This document shows, piece by piece, positions 30,337 through 40,167 of a DNA stretch of 64,000 nucleotides; the stretch's first letter is position 1, and each line of letters starts with the position of its first letter. The stretch is from positions 558,001-622,000 of the forward strand of contig NZ_CP007753.1 of assembly GCF_000757845.1 (NCBI RefSeq). Reading direction: 5' to 3'. The position numbers were made by a program, and so were the translations under genes. The DNA is from Prochlorococcus sp. MIT 0604 (GTDB taxonomy: Bacteria > Cyanobacteriota > Cyanobacteriia > PCC-6307 > Cyanobiaceae). Below the pieces are notes generated by a model. It ran no database searches, was not told the DNA's origin, and saw nothing but the letters and a program-made list of their open reading frames with translations.

Positions 30337-31421
30337 TGATAAAGTTTTTAGATAGTAAACTTTTTCGATATTTATCTGTTTTTTTATTTTTAAATTCTTC
30401 AATTCTGCCAGTTAAATCTTCAAGTGCTTTGGCAGCATGGGCTATAAAAACTAATGGGGTTTTAGAATTAAGAACTAAATCAAATACAAATTTAAGAGCA
30501 TACTTTCAGAAGGCTAACCAAATATCTGGAGATAGATTCTGGGTAGATTTTCCAGGAGAATTAAAAAATCCTAGAACAATAAAAGGTAATGGCCCAATAA
30601 AAGAAATTAGACTAGGTAAACCAAATAATGGTCAAACAAGACTTGTAATTGAATTTAAGGAAGAAACTTATTTAAAACCTTTGACTTGGCGATTGGTTGG
30701 CTTAGATCAAAATAGGTGGAGAATTAACCTATTCGAACCAAAATATCCCTTTAAGAAGATTGGGGAAGGTCAAGTTTCTAAGAGAATAGGAAATATTAGA
30801 AAATATGAAAAGACAATTTATAAGAAGAAAAGTGATTATAAGTACTTGAAATTACCTGACGTGAAACAAAACAAATTTTTGGTTGTTATCGATCCAGGTC
30901 ACGGAGGTCCTGATCCGGGAGCAATAGGTATTGGCGGTATAAGAGAAACAGATGTTGTACTAGAGGTTTCCAAAATAGTTAAAAATTTACTATCTGAGAA
31001 AGGTATCAAAGTAAAATTAACCAGAAAAAATGAAGTTGATTTGGATTTACCTCCAAGAGTTTCCTTTGCTAACAATATAGATGCAGATATCTTTGTAAGT
31101 ATTCACGCAAATGCCTCAAGAGGTAAAAGAAGGGATATTAATGGATTGGAAACTTTTTACTATAGAGGTTGGAGAGGTAGGTTACTTGCTAAAAAAATTC
31201 AGAAACAAATTCTAAGAGTTTCTCCTGGAAGCCCTGATCGAGGTGTTAAACAAGGTAGATATTACGTAATTAAAAATACTAGAATGCCTGCAGTTCTTGT
31301 TGAAATTGGATTTTTAACGGGTAGATTAGATGCAAGAAGATTAGAAAAAACAACGCATCGTAAAAGATTAGCTTATGCAATTGCAAAAGGCATTCTTGAA
31401 TATCTGCATAAAATAGGGTGA
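30336..31421 (+). CDS. amiC: N-acetylmuramoyl-L-alanine amidase (AmiC-type)
   Basis: Periplasmic zinc amidase that cuts the peptide from MurNAc during cell separation. 361 residues: an N-terminal hydrophobic signal (about 10-35), an AMIN domain that targets the envelope (about 35-140), and the Amidase_3 catalytic domain (about 180-358). Zinc and catalytic residues appear in VIDPGHGGPDPGA, the Glu of GGIRETDVVLEVSK, VSIHANAS, and the terminal VEIGFLTG Glu. Starts on the nitrilase stop and overlaps murI's GTG (GTGA), so all are coupled. Confidence 0.95.
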   Translation: MIKFLDSKLFRYLSVFLFLNSSILPVKSSSALAAWAIKTNGVLELRTKSNTNLRAYFQKANQISGDRFWVDFPGELKNPRTIKGNGPIKEIRLGKPNNGQTRLVIEFKEETYLKPLTWRLVGLDQNRWRINLFEPKYPFKKIGEGQVSKRIGNIRKYEKTIYKKKSDYKYLKLPDVKQNKFLVVIDPGHGGPDPGAIGIGGIRETDVVLEVSKIVKNLLSEKGIKVKLTRKNEVDLDLPPRVSFANNIDADIFVSIHANASRGKRRDINGLETFYYRGWRGRLLAKKIQKQILRVSPGSPDRGVKQGRYYVIKNTRMPAVLVEIGFLTGRLDARRLEKTTHRKRLAYAIAKGILEYLHKIG

Positions 31422-32212
31422 AGCTTAAAATCGGAATATTTGATAGTGGCATAGGTGGTTTTACTATCCTTAATTCTTTACTAAAAACACGTACAGATGT
31501 AGAGGTTTTTTATTTGGCGGATACAAAAAGAATACCTTTTGGCAGTAAAAATTTTAGAGAGATAAGATTAATTGCAAGGGAGATTTGCAATTTCTTTGTT
31601 GATAAGAATTTGGATGCACTTTTAGTAGCTTGTAACACTACAAATGCATGTGCACTTGATATTCTGCAAGATAATTTAAAGATCCCTTGTTTTGATCTTA
31701 TAAACTCAGTATCGGAAATAGTTGATAAACAAATAATTGGTGTTTTAGCAACTCAAACAACTGTTCGATCATCATATTATAAGAACGCTATAAATTCTAA
31801 AAAAGAGAACACGATAATATTTCAGCAAGAATGTCCAGAATTTGTATCAGAAATTGAAAAAGAAAAATTAAATCTTGATAAGTTAAATAGTCTTTCAGAT
31901 TTATACTTAAGACCACTAATAAACAAAAATATTGAAGAATTAATACTTGGATGTAGTCACTATCCTTTAATTTATGACTTTTTAAGAAAAAAATTAGATT
32001 CAAATATTAAAATTATTGATCCATCGGTAGCATTAATAAAAAAATTTAATGAATCTTTTACTATTCCAAAAACTGCCTGTTATGAGGGTCTTTCTTATGA
32101 AAATGTAGAATTCTTTGTTACTTCAGAAAAAGATGTATTTTTCAAAAAAGTAAAAATTTGGTTTGAAATTAATAAAGAAATTAGGTTAGTTAACCTCCGA
32201 AGCAATATTTGA
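31418..32212 (+). CDS. murI: Glutamate racemase
   Basis: Makes D-glutamate for peptidoglycan. 264 residues starting with GTG that overlaps the amiC stop. Both catalytic Cys motifs are present: LVACNTTNA in the N-terminal half and LGCSHYPLI in the C-terminal half, with GIFDSGIGGFT at the N-terminus. Lies with amiC in a cell-wall group; the polyprenyl synthase gene starts 27 bp later. Confidence 0.96.
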   Translation: MKLKIGIFDSGIGGFTILNSLLKTRTDVEVFYLADTKRIPFGSKNFREIRLIAREICNFFVDKNLDALLVACNTTNACALDILQDNLKIPCFDLINSVSEIVDKQIIGVLATQTTVRSSYYKNAINSKKENTIIFQQECPEFVSEIEKEKLNLDKLNSLSDLYLRPLINKNIEELILGCSHYPLIYDFLRKKLDSNIKIIDPSVALIKKFNESFTIPKTACYEGLSYENVEFFVTSEKDVFFKKVKIWFEINKEIRLVNLRSNI

Positions 32213-32239
32213 TTCCTTAATATATAAAAGAGGTCAATC

Positions 32240-33211
32240 ATGAACACAGTAACAGAACTACTACAACCAGTTGAAAATGATCTTGATGATCTTATTCTTG
32301 AACTGAAAAATTTAATTGGAGCTGGTCATCCAATTCTCCAAGCAGCAGCTGAACATCTTTTTAGTGCGGGGGGTAAAAGACTTAGACCAGGCATTGTATT
32401 ATTAATTTCAAAAGCAATATCTCCTGAATTTATTTTAACGAGTAAACATAAAAGGCTTGCTGAGATTACTGAAATGATTCATACAGCATCATTAGTTCAT
32501 GATGATGTTGTTGATGAGGCTTCTACAAGAAGAGGCGTAGACACAGTACATAGCAGATTTAATACCAGAGTAGCAGTATTGGCGGGAGATTTCTTATTTG
32601 CACAAGCAAGTTGGCACCTTGCTAATCTTGATGATGTAAATGTAGTTAAATTACTTAGTAGAGTAATAATGGATTTAGCAGAAGGTGAAATTAAACAAAA
32701 TCTAAATAGATTTGACTCTGCTCAATCTTTTTCAAAATACATTAATAAAAGTTATTGTAAAACTGCATCATTAATAGCAAATAGCTCCAAAGCAGCTGGA
32801 GTTTTGAGCGGTCTTAATGATGAAAACCTAAGCTCCCTTTACGATTTTGGTAAAAATATTGGCTTGGCTTTTCAAGTTGTAGATGACATCCTTGACTTTA
32901 CTGGAAATGATAAACAACTCGGAAAACCTGCTGTAAGCGATCTTGCAAGTGGGTATCTTACTGCACCTGTTTTATATGCCTTAGAAGAAAATAAGAAATT
33001 GTCTGTTCTTATTAATAGAGAACTTGCTGAAAAAGATGATTTAGATGATGCCCTAAGTATCATTATGAATTCTAAAGCTATCGAAAGTTCCAGAAAACTT
33101 GCTGAGGATTTTGCAATGCTTTCTAAAGAGGCTCTAGTTTTTCTTCCTGATTCAGAATATAAAAGGGCTTTAATGGCTCTTCCAGAATTTGTTCTAAGCC
33201 GTATTTATTAG
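32240..33211 (+). CDS. sds: Long-chain polyprenyl (solanesyl-type) diphosphate synthase
   Basis: Trans-isoprenyl diphosphate synthase, 323 residues, that makes the long prenyl chain of plastoquinone. First Asp-rich motif HDDVVDEASTRRG (DDxxD) around residue 92 and second DDILDF around residue 215. The AGGKRLRPGIVLL segment matches the family start. Chain length cannot be read with certainty. By analogy with other cyanobacteria, solanesyl (C45) is likely. Confidence 0.92.
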   Translation: MNTVTELLQPVENDLDDLILELKNLIGAGHPILQAAAEHLFSAGGKRLRPGIVLLISKAISPEFILTSKHKRLAEITEMIHTASLVHDDVVDEASTRRGVDTVHSRFNTRVAVLAGDFLFAQASWHLANLDDVNVVKLLSRVIMDLAEGEIKQNLNRFDSAQSFSKYINKSYCKTASLIANSSKAAGVLSGLNDENLSSLYDFGKNIGLAFQVVDDILDFTGNDKQLGKPAVSDLASGYLTAPVLYALEENKKLSVLINRELAEKDDLDDALSIIMNSKAIESSRKLAEDFAMLSKEALVFLPDSEYKRALMALPEFVLSRIY

Positions 33212-33305
33212 ATCTATTAAAAAAATTTCTTCCAGCTAAATTATTATTAAAATTTTTGAAAACCATAATTTTTTCGACTAAATTTATTAAGCATAGATTT
33301 ATTTA

Positions 33306-35288
33306 ATGTCATTAGATAAAAAAAATTCAATCAATAACATACTTGAAGAAAAGAGAATTTTCCCTCCAACAAAAAAATTTGCAGAAAACTCAAATATTAG
33401 TTCTCAAGAAGAATTACTTAGTCTAAAAAAACAAGCATCAGATAATCCTATTCAATTTTGGGAATCTTTTGCGAAATCTGAATTAGATTGGTTTGAGCCA
33501 TTTCGAACTGTATTAGACAGTGCGAATGCGCCTTTTTTTAAATGGTTCAAAGAAGGAAAACTCAATATTACATATAACTGCCTAGATAGACATATTAAGA
33601 GAGGTCTTGGAAGAAAGACTGCACTTATATGGGAAGGTGAACCTGGAGATAGCAAAAAATATACTTACGAAGAACTTCTCAGAGAGGTGTGTAAAGCAGC
33701 TAATGCACTAAAAGAAATTGGTGTAAAAAAAGGTGATTTGGTATGTATTTATATGCCTATGATTCCTGAAGCGATGTTTGCGATGTTAGCTTGTGCAAGA
33801 ATTGGTGCGCCTCATTCAGTTGTCTTTGGAGGATTTTCTTCAGAAGCTTTAAAAGATAGGTTAATTGATGGAAACGCCAGATTTGTTATTACAGCTGATG
33901 GTGGATTTAGAAAAGATAAGGTGATTGAACTTAAACAAGCAGTTGATGCGGCAATTGAAAGTGGGGCAGATAAAGTTGTTGAAAAAGTCGTTGTTGTTAA
34001 ACGATCCAAAAAAAATATTTCGATGGTTGAAGATAGAGATTTATGGTGGCACGAATTATTAAAAGATCAAAAAGATCACTGTGAACCAGAAATAATGAAT
34101 AGTGAAGATAGACTTTTTATTCTTTATACTTCAGGATCTACTGGAAAGCCCAAAGGTGTAGTTCACACTACAGGTGGTTACAACCTTTGGTCCCATTTAA
34201 CATTCAAATGGATTTTTGATTTAAAAGATGACGACATTTACTGGTGTACTGCTGATGTTGGTTGGATTACAGGCCATAGTTATATAGTTTATGGGCCTTT
34301 ATCTAATGGTGCTACAACTTTAATGTTTGAGGGAGTGCCAAGACCGTCTAATTTGGGAGCTTTTTGGGAAATTGTTCAAAAATATAAGGTTTCTATTTTT
34401 TATACTGCACCCACTGCAATAAGAGCATTTATGAAGTCTGGTCGTGAAATTCCTGATAAATATAATTTAGAGAGTCTTAGACTTTTGGGCACAGTTGGAG
34501 AACCAATCAATCCTGAAGCTTGGATTTGGTACAAAGATGTTATTGGTAAAAATAAATGCCCTATTGTAGATACTTGGTGGCAAACTGAGACTGGTGGTGT
34601 GATGATAAGTCCCTTACCTGGAGTTGTTGCTACAAAGCCAGGTTCAGCAACTTACCCTTTACCAGGAATTGAAGTTGAAGTTGTCGATAAGAACGGAAAT
34701 AAGGTAATGGAAAATGAGGGTGGTTATTTAATTATTAAGAAGCCTTGGCCAGGAATGATGAGAACAATTCATGGTAATTCAAAGAGATATCTGGAGAGTT
34801 ATTGGGAGTATATTTCCTTTCAAGGCGAAAAGAATGTATATTTTGCTGGAGATGGAGCACGCATTGATGAAGATGGATATATTTGGATTATGGGGCGAGT
34901 TGATGATGTTATAAGTGTTTCAGGTCATCGGTTAGGAACAATGGAAATAGAATCTGCTTTGGTGAGTCATAAATCAGTTGCAGAGGCTGCTGTCGTAGGG
35001 AGAAGAGATGATCTTAAAGGTGAAGTGATAGTTGCCTTTGTATCTTTAGAAAAAGATGTTAAAAGTTCTTCAGAATTAGTTGAGGAATTAAAAAAACATG
35101 TTGTAAATGAAATTGGAATTATCGCTAAACCAGAAAAAATTATAATTTCAGACTCTCTTCCAAAAACGAGGAGTGGAAAAATTATGAGAAGGATTTTAAG
35201 ATCTTTGGCTGCTGGAGAAAGAATTAGCGGCGATATAAGTACTCTTGAAGATAGTTCTGTTTTGGAAAAGTTGAAAGAAAAAACCTAA
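33306..35288 (+). CDS. acs: Acetyl-CoA synthetase
   Basis: AMP-forming ligase converting acetate, ATP and CoA to acetyl-CoA. 660 residues, full length. Core motifs: [19 protein letters not shown] (P-loop), [24 protein letters not shown], and the C-terminal [11 protein letters not shown], whose Lys is the target of regulatory acetylation in the family. Its stop shares the four bases CTAA with the stop of the convergent DUF1350 gene. Confidence 0.97.
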   Translation: MSLDKKNSINNILEEKRIFPPTKKFAENSNISSQEELLSLKKQASDNPIQFWESFAKSELDWFEPFRTVLDSANAPFFKWFKEGKLNITYNCLDRHIKRGLGRKTALIWEGEPGDSKKYTYEELLREVCKAANALKEIGVKKGDLVCIYMPMIPEAMFAMLACARIGAPHSVVFGGFSSEALKDRLIDGNARFVITADGGFRKDKVIELKQAVDAAIESGADKVVEKVVVVKRSKKNISMVEDRDLWWHELLKDQKDHCEPEIMNSEDRLFILYTSGSTGKPKGVVHTTGGYNLWSHLTFKWIFDLKDDDIYWCTADVGWITGHSYIVYGPLSNGATTLMFEGVPRPSNLGAFWEIVQKYKVSIFYTAPTAIRAFMKSGREIPDKYNLESLRLLGTVGEPINPEAWIWYKDVIGKNKCPIVDTWWQTETGGVMISPLPGVVATKPGSATYPLPGIEVEVVDKNGNKVMENEGGYLIIKKPWPGMMRTIHGNSKRYLESYWEYISFQGEKNVYFAGDGARIDEDGYIWIMGRVDDVISVSGHRLGTMEIESALVSHKSVAEAAVVGRRDDLKGEVIVAFVSLEKDVKSSSELVEELKKHVVNEIGIIAKPEKIIISDSLPKTRSGKIMRRILRSLAAGERISGDISTLEDSSVLEKLKEKT

Positions 35289-36007
35289 TCGGATTCATCA
35301 ATTAAATTTGAAATTTTATTTATGGTATTTTTTTTAAAATCATCATCTGCCCAGTCTCCCAAAAAATTTTCTCTTAGTCCTGCACTAGCAATAATAGTGT
35401 GAGTTCCTTTTAAAATTATCCCCTTAGAATTATCTTCTTTTCTTGCTTTTAGACAAGAAAATAATTTATCTGTTTGATCTAATTCATCTGCGCTGAATTT
35501 TATTAGGAAGTTATTTTTTTGATTATAAGTTTTTTCAATTATTCGTAAAGTTCTTTCTGGACTAGGACTGAATTCACTACTGAAATCTAATTTTTGAGCA
35601 ATCTGTTTTAATAATGGAATTGACTTGTTGGCACTAAAGTTATTGAAACTAATTGATATAAATTTCTCGCAATTTCTTCCTCCGTCAGGAGAGATTAAAT
35701 GAAGTTTACATCCTAGACTGTGACCAATTCTAATTGAAGGAATAGCCCCCCCTATTCTTTTAGATAATGTCATTCTGCAATTTTTAAAATCTTTCCATGC
35801 TTTAATAGCTAGTTGTTGGTGATCAAATTGCGGAGTGTACTTATATGCATGAACTGCATAGTTTTTATTAATTAAGCTTTCTATGAATCTTCTATATGTT
35901 AAGTCAGGTTTAGAAGCTAGATAACTTCCACCGATAAATTCCACAATTTTTTTAGGTTTTGAAGGCCAATAACAAAAATTATTAAATTGATATTTTGCAA
36001 AGGTCAT
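35285..36007 (-). CDS. DUF1350 alpha/beta-hydrolase-like protein
   Basis: 240 residues. An [11 protein letters not shown]-like start ([13 protein letters not shown]) followed by a [19 protein letters not shown] segment is the hallmark of DUF1350 in cyanobacteria and chloroplasts. [10 protein letters not shown] nucleophile-elbow-like motif near residue 115 suggests an alpha/beta-hydrolase fold. Function is unknown. It overlaps the acs stop by 4 bp and is divergent from the exonuclease gene. Confidence 0.82.
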   Translation of the reverse strand: MTFAKYQFNNFCYWPSKPKKIVEFIGGSYLASKPDLTYRRFIESLINKNYAVHAYKYTPQFDHQQLAIKAWKDFKNCRMTLSKRIGGAIPSIRIGHSLGCKLHLISPDGGRNCEKFISISFNNFSANKSIPLLKQIAQKLDFSSEFSPSPERTLRIIEKTYNQKNNFLIKFSADELDQTDKLFSCLKARKEDNSKGIILKGTHTIIASAGLRENFLGDWADDDFKKNTINKISNLIDESD

Positions 36008-36131
36008 TTTTGAGATTTATTTAAAAACTAGGAAGATTTCAAAATTATTTCTAATCAAATTCTTAATTTATATTAATTTAAAAGATATTTTTTTTAAATG
36101 CGTCAAGATAAATGAAAGTGTTTTCAGCGAA

Positions 36132-36911
36132 TTGGAATTATTTAACAAAAAAGAATTAAATCAACTGGATTTTCTTAAACATCAAATTAGTAGTGAGCCT
36201 TCCAAAGAAAGTGTTTCTAATCAAAATAAAAAAATAGAAAAAATTTTAATTCTCGATACTGAAACAACAGGTTTAGATGTAAATAAGGATGAAGTAATAG
36301 AGATAGGCTGCATTTTGTTTGATGTATCTCATAAATGTGTACTTTCACAGGTCTCATTTTTATTCCCGATTAATAACAATGAAGCAGAATATGTAAATGG
36401 TATACCTGCAGAAGTAACTAATATCTCTCAGCCATGGCAAGAAGGATTGAATTTCTTTTTAAAACTCGTAGATTATTCAGATTTCATCGTTTCGCATAAT
36501 GTAGAGTTTGATAAGAAATGGTTTGGGAAAGGAAGATTGCCAAATATTAATAAAAAATGGATATGCAGTTTAGAGGATATTAATTGGTCTTTTAAAAAAT
36601 CACTTAAAACAAGACCTTCAGTAACTGATCTGGCCCTATCTTTTTCAATACCAGTTTGGAATTTACATAGAGCTTTATCTGATTGCTTTTACATCTCTGA
36701 GGTCTTCAAAAAATGCGAGAATTTAGAGGAACTTTTGCTTAAAGCTACTGAACCAAGGTTTTTATACAAGGCATTGGTTAGTTATGAAGATAGGTCTTTA
36801 GCTAAAAGTGCTGGGTTCAGATGGAATAGTCCTGTGCAAGGAGTTTGGTCAAGAAAATTAACTACTGATGAGGCAAAAAATCTTAATTTTAGTGTAGAGA
36901 TTTTAAATTAA
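36132..36911 (+). CDS. DEDDh 3'-5' exonuclease (DnaQ-like)
   Basis: 259 residues. Exonuclease motifs: LDTETTGLDVNKDEVIEIG (Exo I, about 50-68), SHNVEFDKKWF (Exo II) and HRALSDCFY (Exo III, DEDDh type with His). It could be a stand-alone proofreading-like or RNase T-like enzyme. A C-terminal extension (about 200-259, with LAKSAGFRWNS and GVWSRKL) is a separate small domain also found alone in some proteins. The start is TTG. An earlier start is blocked or unsupported. Confidence 0.85.
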   Translation: MELFNKKELNQLDFLKHQISSEPSKESVSNQNKKIEKILILDTETTGLDVNKDEVIEIGCILFDVSHKCVLSQVSFLFPINNNEAEYVNGIPAEVTNISQPWQEGLNFFLKLVDYSDFIVSHNVEFDKKWFGKGRLPNINKKWICSLEDINWSFKKSLKTRPSVTDLALSFSIPVWNLHRALSDCFYISEVFKKCENLEELLLKATEPRFLYKALVSYEDRSLAKSAGFRWNSPVQGVWSRKLTTDEAKNLNFSVEILN

Positions 36912-36942
36912 TATTTAATAAATTTTTTTATTAAGAAAGTAT

Positions 36943-37365
36943 TTAGTGCATCTTACAAGGCATCCATTTATTACCCATTTTATGTGCTCCAATACATCCG
37001 TATTTTGGGGCAGCCTTTTCAGCCTCTTGTTTGGTGTTAAATAGATCTGAAATCATATTTTCCTTATTTGAATTTGAAATTTGTTTGGAATGATTATGGT
37101 TATTGATATGAGAATTAGGAGAATACTCCCATATCCCCATAGTAGTAATCCCTGCAGAGATAATTCCCATCCCAACTACTGATAAATTGATTATTCCCAT
37201 TGCTACTGCACCAAAAGAAAATACACCCATTGGGACTACTCCAATACTTATTACTCCCATGGGTACTATTCCTATTGAAACTATACCAAGAGGTGCTATT
37301 CCAAAAGCAATTTTCTTTGGTTTTGTCCCACAATGCTGACTCTCTTTATTTTTATTAATTTCCAA
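36943..37365 (-). CDS. Glycine-repeat protein with C-terminal DUF3721
   Basis: 140 residues with an unusual design. Residues about 20-80 are twelve near-perfect five-residue repeats with Gly at the third place and a branched aliphatic residue next, alternating PMG-type and SIG-type units (for example PLGIV SIGIV PMGVI). A polar Asn/His/Ser linker follows (about 82-103). The C-terminus (about 105-140) matches DUF3721, with KYGCIGAHKMGNKWMPC and a final CKMH. The repeats could make a beta-helix or a membrane-embedded sheet; I infer this from periodicity only. Function is unknown. Two Cys and two His in DUF3721 could bind metal. Confidence 0.75.
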   Translation of the reverse strand: MEINKNKESQHCGTKPKKIAFGIAPLGIVSIGIVPMGVISIGVVPMGVFSFGAVAMGIINLSVVGMGIISAGITTMGIWEYSPNSHINNHNHSKQISNSNKENMISDLFNTKQEAEKAAPKYGCIGAHKMGNKWMPCKMH

Positions 37366-37464
37366 TAGTTTTTCTAAGTGTTAAATTAAAATTGTCTCAC
37401 AAAACAACCAATCAAAGATTAATTTCTAGATGAATTAAAAAATTTTGAATTATTTTTTAGAACT

Positions 37465-38745
37465 TTGAATAACTTAAAAAATCTTAGAGGAACAGTAGAC
37501 CTATTGCCTGATCAATTAATAAAGTGGCAAAACGTTGAGAAAATTTTATTGGAACAGCTTTCGAGAGCATCCATCAAAGAAATAAGAACTCCTATCTTGG
37601 AAATGACCGAGTTGTTTATAAGAGGGATTGGCGAAGGAACAGATGTTGTTAGTAAGGAAATGTATACATTTCTTGATAGGGGTGAGAGATCCTGCACTCT
37701 CAGGCCTGAAGGAACAGCCTCAGTAGCACGAGCGTTAATACAAAATGGAATATCGTCTAATCCTCTTCAAAAACTTTGGTACATGGGTCCTATGTTTCGA
37801 TACGAAAGACCTCAGGCAGGAAGGCAAAGACAGTTTCATCAGTTAGGTGTTGAATTTATAGGGCATGATTCAGTTAGAAGTGATGTTGAAATTATTGCTT
37901 TAGCTTGGGATATCTTGGGTAAATTAGGAATAAAAGAACTCAATCTTGAAATAAATACTTTAGGTGATAGTAATGACAGATCAAATTTTCAAAAATCCTT
38001 TTTAAAATGGCTAGAAATAAACAAAGATTCTCTAGATTTCGATTCTCAGAAAAGGATTACTAAAAACCCTCTGAGGATTCTCGACTCAAAGAATATTCAA
38101 ACAAAAAAAGCTCTTGAAAACGCACCAAGATTATTTAATTTTTTGTCTGAAAAAAGTCATAAGAGATATTCTGAATTTAAAAAACAATTAGAGGTTTTAA
38201 AAATACCTTACGTGGAAAATTATAATTTAGTAAGAGGTTTAGATTATTACACCCATACAGCCTTTGAAATTACTAGTGGGGCTTTAGGTTCCCAAGCTAC
38301 AGTTTGCGGGGGAGGAAGATATGATGATTTAATAAAACAGATGGGAGGGCCAAATAGCCCGGCGATTGGATTCGCTATTGGTCTAGAAAGATTAATTTTA
38401 TTAGCAGGAAAAGAGCTTGAAACTCCAAGAAATACTGATATTTATATAATTAATCAAGGCTTAATTGCCGAATCATTAGCTATGGATTTATCTAGAAAAT
38501 TAAGAAATTATGATTTGATAGTTGATTTGGATTTAAGTGGGGCCTCATTTTCTAAACAATTTAAAAAGGCAAATAAACTAAAATCTAAAAGTATTATTGT
38601 AATTGGTGATGATGAGGCAGCTAAAAAAGAATTTATAATCAGGCTCTTTGATCAATCAGGTAATGGGAACAAAGAAGAGATTATATCTTTTGATAATGAT
38701 ATTAAATTAGAAAAGTGGATTAATAAAAACTTGCTTGCGAAGTAA
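37465..38745 (+). CDS. hisS: Histidyl-tRNA synthetase
   Basis: Class II aminoacyl-tRNA synthetase, 426 residues. RGTVDLLP near the start, motif 2 MFRYERPQAGRQRQFHQLGVE, the His-A site LVRGLDYYTHTAFE, and motif 3 GFAIGLERL are present, followed by the anticodon-binding domain. The start codon is TTG with the conserved NLRG stretch right after it. The small gene downstream starts on its stop codon. Confidence 0.97.
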   Translation: MNNLKNLRGTVDLLPDQLIKWQNVEKILLEQLSRASIKEIRTPILEMTELFIRGIGEGTDVVSKEMYTFLDRGERSCTLRPEGTASVARALIQNGISSNPLQKLWYMGPMFRYERPQAGRQRQFHQLGVEFIGHDSVRSDVEIIALAWDILGKLGIKELNLEINTLGDSNDRSNFQKSFLKWLEINKDSLDFDSQKRITKNPLRILDSKNIQTKKALENAPRLFNFLSEKSHKRYSEFKKQLEVLKIPYVENYNLVRGLDYYTHTAFEITSGALGSQATVCGGGRYDDLIKQMGGPNSPAIGFAIGLERLILLAGKELETPRNTDIYIINQGLIAESLAMDLSRKLRNYDLIVDLDLSGASFSKQFKKANKLKSKSIIVIGDDEAAKKEFIIRLFDQSGNGNKEEIISFDNDIKLEKWINKNLLAK

Positions 38746-39035
38746 TGCTCTTGAAGTTAGTAATAATTTTTCTTTTTATAATTATTTTTTTTTATTTAAG
38801 AAATTTTCTTAAATTAAATAGAAAACAAAAAGTGTTGAAGGCTAAAAATTTAACAACTTTCAATAAGAAGAATCTTAATAATTGGATGAATTTAACCAAA
38901 AAAGAACGATATAACTTATCAAAACAAGATTCTTTTAAATATATGGATAGAAGAAAACTTTTATTAGACGAAATTAGAAAAGAATATAAAAAAATATCTA
39001 GAGAAAATTTGGAGAAAAACATGAAGAAAAAATAA
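38745..39035 (+). CDS. Small single-pass membrane protein, basic tail
   Basis: Not recognised. 96 residues: one N-terminal hydrophobic helix (about 2-20) and a very Lys/Asn-rich cytoplasmic tail with predicted helices (NWMNLTKKERYNLS, DEIRKEYKKIS). The ATG overlaps the hisS stop by one base and the next gene starts 2 bp later, which supports real translation in a hisS operon. Confidence 0.6.
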   Translation: MLLKLVIIFLFIIIFFYLRNFLKLNRKQKVLKAKNLTTFNKKNLNNWMNLTKKERYNLSKQDSFKYMDRRKLLLDEIRKEYKKISRENLEKNMKKK

Positions 39036-39037
39036 TT

Positions 39038-39337
39038 ATGGAGAATTTCTGGACTTCTAATAAACCCATAAAAGGATTAAGACATTTTGTTTTGGTCAAT
39101 GAGGCTAAAGAAAAAGGAAATACTATTTTTTTAATGGTTTCTGTTCTTGATTCTGAAATTAATTTAAAAACTACTTACGAAGAATTAATTAATAGTGGAA
39201 ATTGGTACAAGGGTTGGATCAATCTTCCAAAAAATGAGTCTATTACTGAAGAATACGTCAACTATAAATCCAGCAATAAACTTGAAGATATTAATGAGAT
39301 ATTCGTTAATTCAGATTCTGTATTTAAAATTTCTTAA
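39038..39337 (+). CDS. Small Trp-rich protein (TIGR02450-like)
   Basis: 99 residues. The N-terminal half has the pattern of the TIGR02450 Trp-rich family: FWTSNKPIKGLRHFVLV, a strand pair, then NWYKGWINLP. The rest is low-complexity acidic. Function is unknown. It is the third gene after hisS, 2 bp behind the membrane protein gene. The family match is by eye and moderate. Confidence 0.58.
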   Translation: MENFWTSNKPIKGLRHFVLVNEAKEKGNTIFLMVSVLDSEINLKTTYEELINSGNWYKGWINLPKNESITEEYVNYKSSNKLEDINEIFVNSDSVFKIS

Positions 39338-39447
39338 TTTGATATAAATCTCTTTTAAATTATTTTTCTTTTTAAACACTAGATTTTTTCTAACTTAATA
39401 ATTATTTAAAATTTTTACCCCTTTCATAAAAATAAAATTAACGTTAT

Positions 39448-39479
39448 CAAGGATTAATAATATTTACTTTTATCCAATG
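39448..39479 (+). repeat. First copy of a 13-bp motif found again before pcbA
   Basis: CAAGGATTAATAA at 39448-39460 is followed by 16 bases and then ATG. The same 13-mer, the same 16-base spacer and another ATG occur at 40168-40199. Within the spacer, TTTAC and TT also match. It may be a shared promoter or leader element. Confidence 0.55.
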
Positions 39480-39710
39480 TTAAGGGATATATGGATTTCA
39501 TCTGAGTTGACCGCTGAAAAATTTGGAATAACTGAAGTTAAACTTTCTTTTTTACGTGAAAATGGAATACTTAAGCCAGGAATTCATTGGAAAAGCTCTC
39601 CTCTCGGTCAGAAAAAGCCTTGGAAGCCCAAAGCACTTTACAATATAAAAAGATGTAGAAATATTATTAATAAATTTTATTTTGAAGAGAAATATAATAA
39701 TGCAGCCTAA
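39477..39710 (+). CDS. Small HTH (excisionase/MerR-like) protein
   Basis: 77 residues. The segment ELTAEKFGITEVKLSFLRENGILKPGIHW resembles the winged-helix start of excisionase-type proteins, where a KPGIH motif follows the recognition helix. A Trp/Lys-rich tail follows. DNA binding is inferred. No integrase or att site is nearby. It converges on the 58-residue gene below. Confidence 0.6.
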   Translation: MLRDIWISSELTAEKFGITEVKLSFLRENGILKPGIHWKSSPLGQKKPWKPKALYNIKRCRNIINKFYFEEKYNNAA

Positions 39711-39754
39711 AAATAATATATCTTTTCATTAATTTGGGAAAATATATAAAATTT

Positions 39755-39931
39755 CTATTCGATTAGATTCTCGTTCTTGCACTCAATAAGAGTGTTTTGC
39801 AAAGTTGGATATAGATTGATCATATTTATATATTGTTTTGATTTTCTGTATAATTTTGCAGCTTTTTTATAATGAACTTCCGATTTCATTTCTAGCGAGA
39901 ATTTTCTTGAAGACTCTTGAGAAGTAGTCAT
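39755..39931 (-). CDS. Small uncharacterised protein, 58 residues
   Basis: A complete ATG-to-TAG frame on the minus strand that encodes 58 residues (starts MTTSQESSRKF, ends CKNENLIE). It is mostly helical and rich in Lys and Tyr (YKKAAKLYRKSKQY). Composition and coding look like neighbouring genes. The gene is too short for most size cut-offs. I infer it is real from the lack of any other feature in this stretch, but no homologue is recognised. Confidence 0.5.
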   Translation of the reverse strand: MTTSQESSRKFSLEMKSEVHYKKAAKLYRKSKQYINMINLYPTLQNTLIECKNENLIE

Positions 39932-40093
39932 AATATTTAATGTCTTACCCCATATTTAATAATTGTTTGAGAATGAGGCAATAAACAAGATGTTTTTATG
40001 AAACAAAACATCGTTTAATGTCAGCAAAATCAAATTTATTAGACTTTTTTAGATTGAAAAAACTGGTCCATTTTATAAAATTTATATCTCTGA

Positions 40094-40164
40094 GAATAAT
40101 TTTTCTTCATTAAATCTACCTTCTTTACTCTCGTAATGCCCTAAGAATAATTTTTGTTTATTAA
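40094..40164 (+). repeat. Pair of 20-bp direct repeats upstream of pcbA
   Basis: Copies at 40094-40113 and 40145-40164 agree at 18 of 20 bases, differing only at C/G and C/T positions. They begin 51 bp apart, about five helical turns. The spacing and position upstream of pcbA are consistent with two operators for one regulator. Confidence 0.5.
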
Positions 40165-40167
40165 TAG

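Noticed and set aside
39477-39710. HTH gene as a sign of a prophage or integrated element
   Set aside because: No integrase, att repeats, tRNA target or phage genes nearby.
39989-40012. 8-bp hairpin as a terminator
   Set aside because: No T-run follows on either strand and no gene ends right before it on the plus strand; kept only as part of the pcbA leader.
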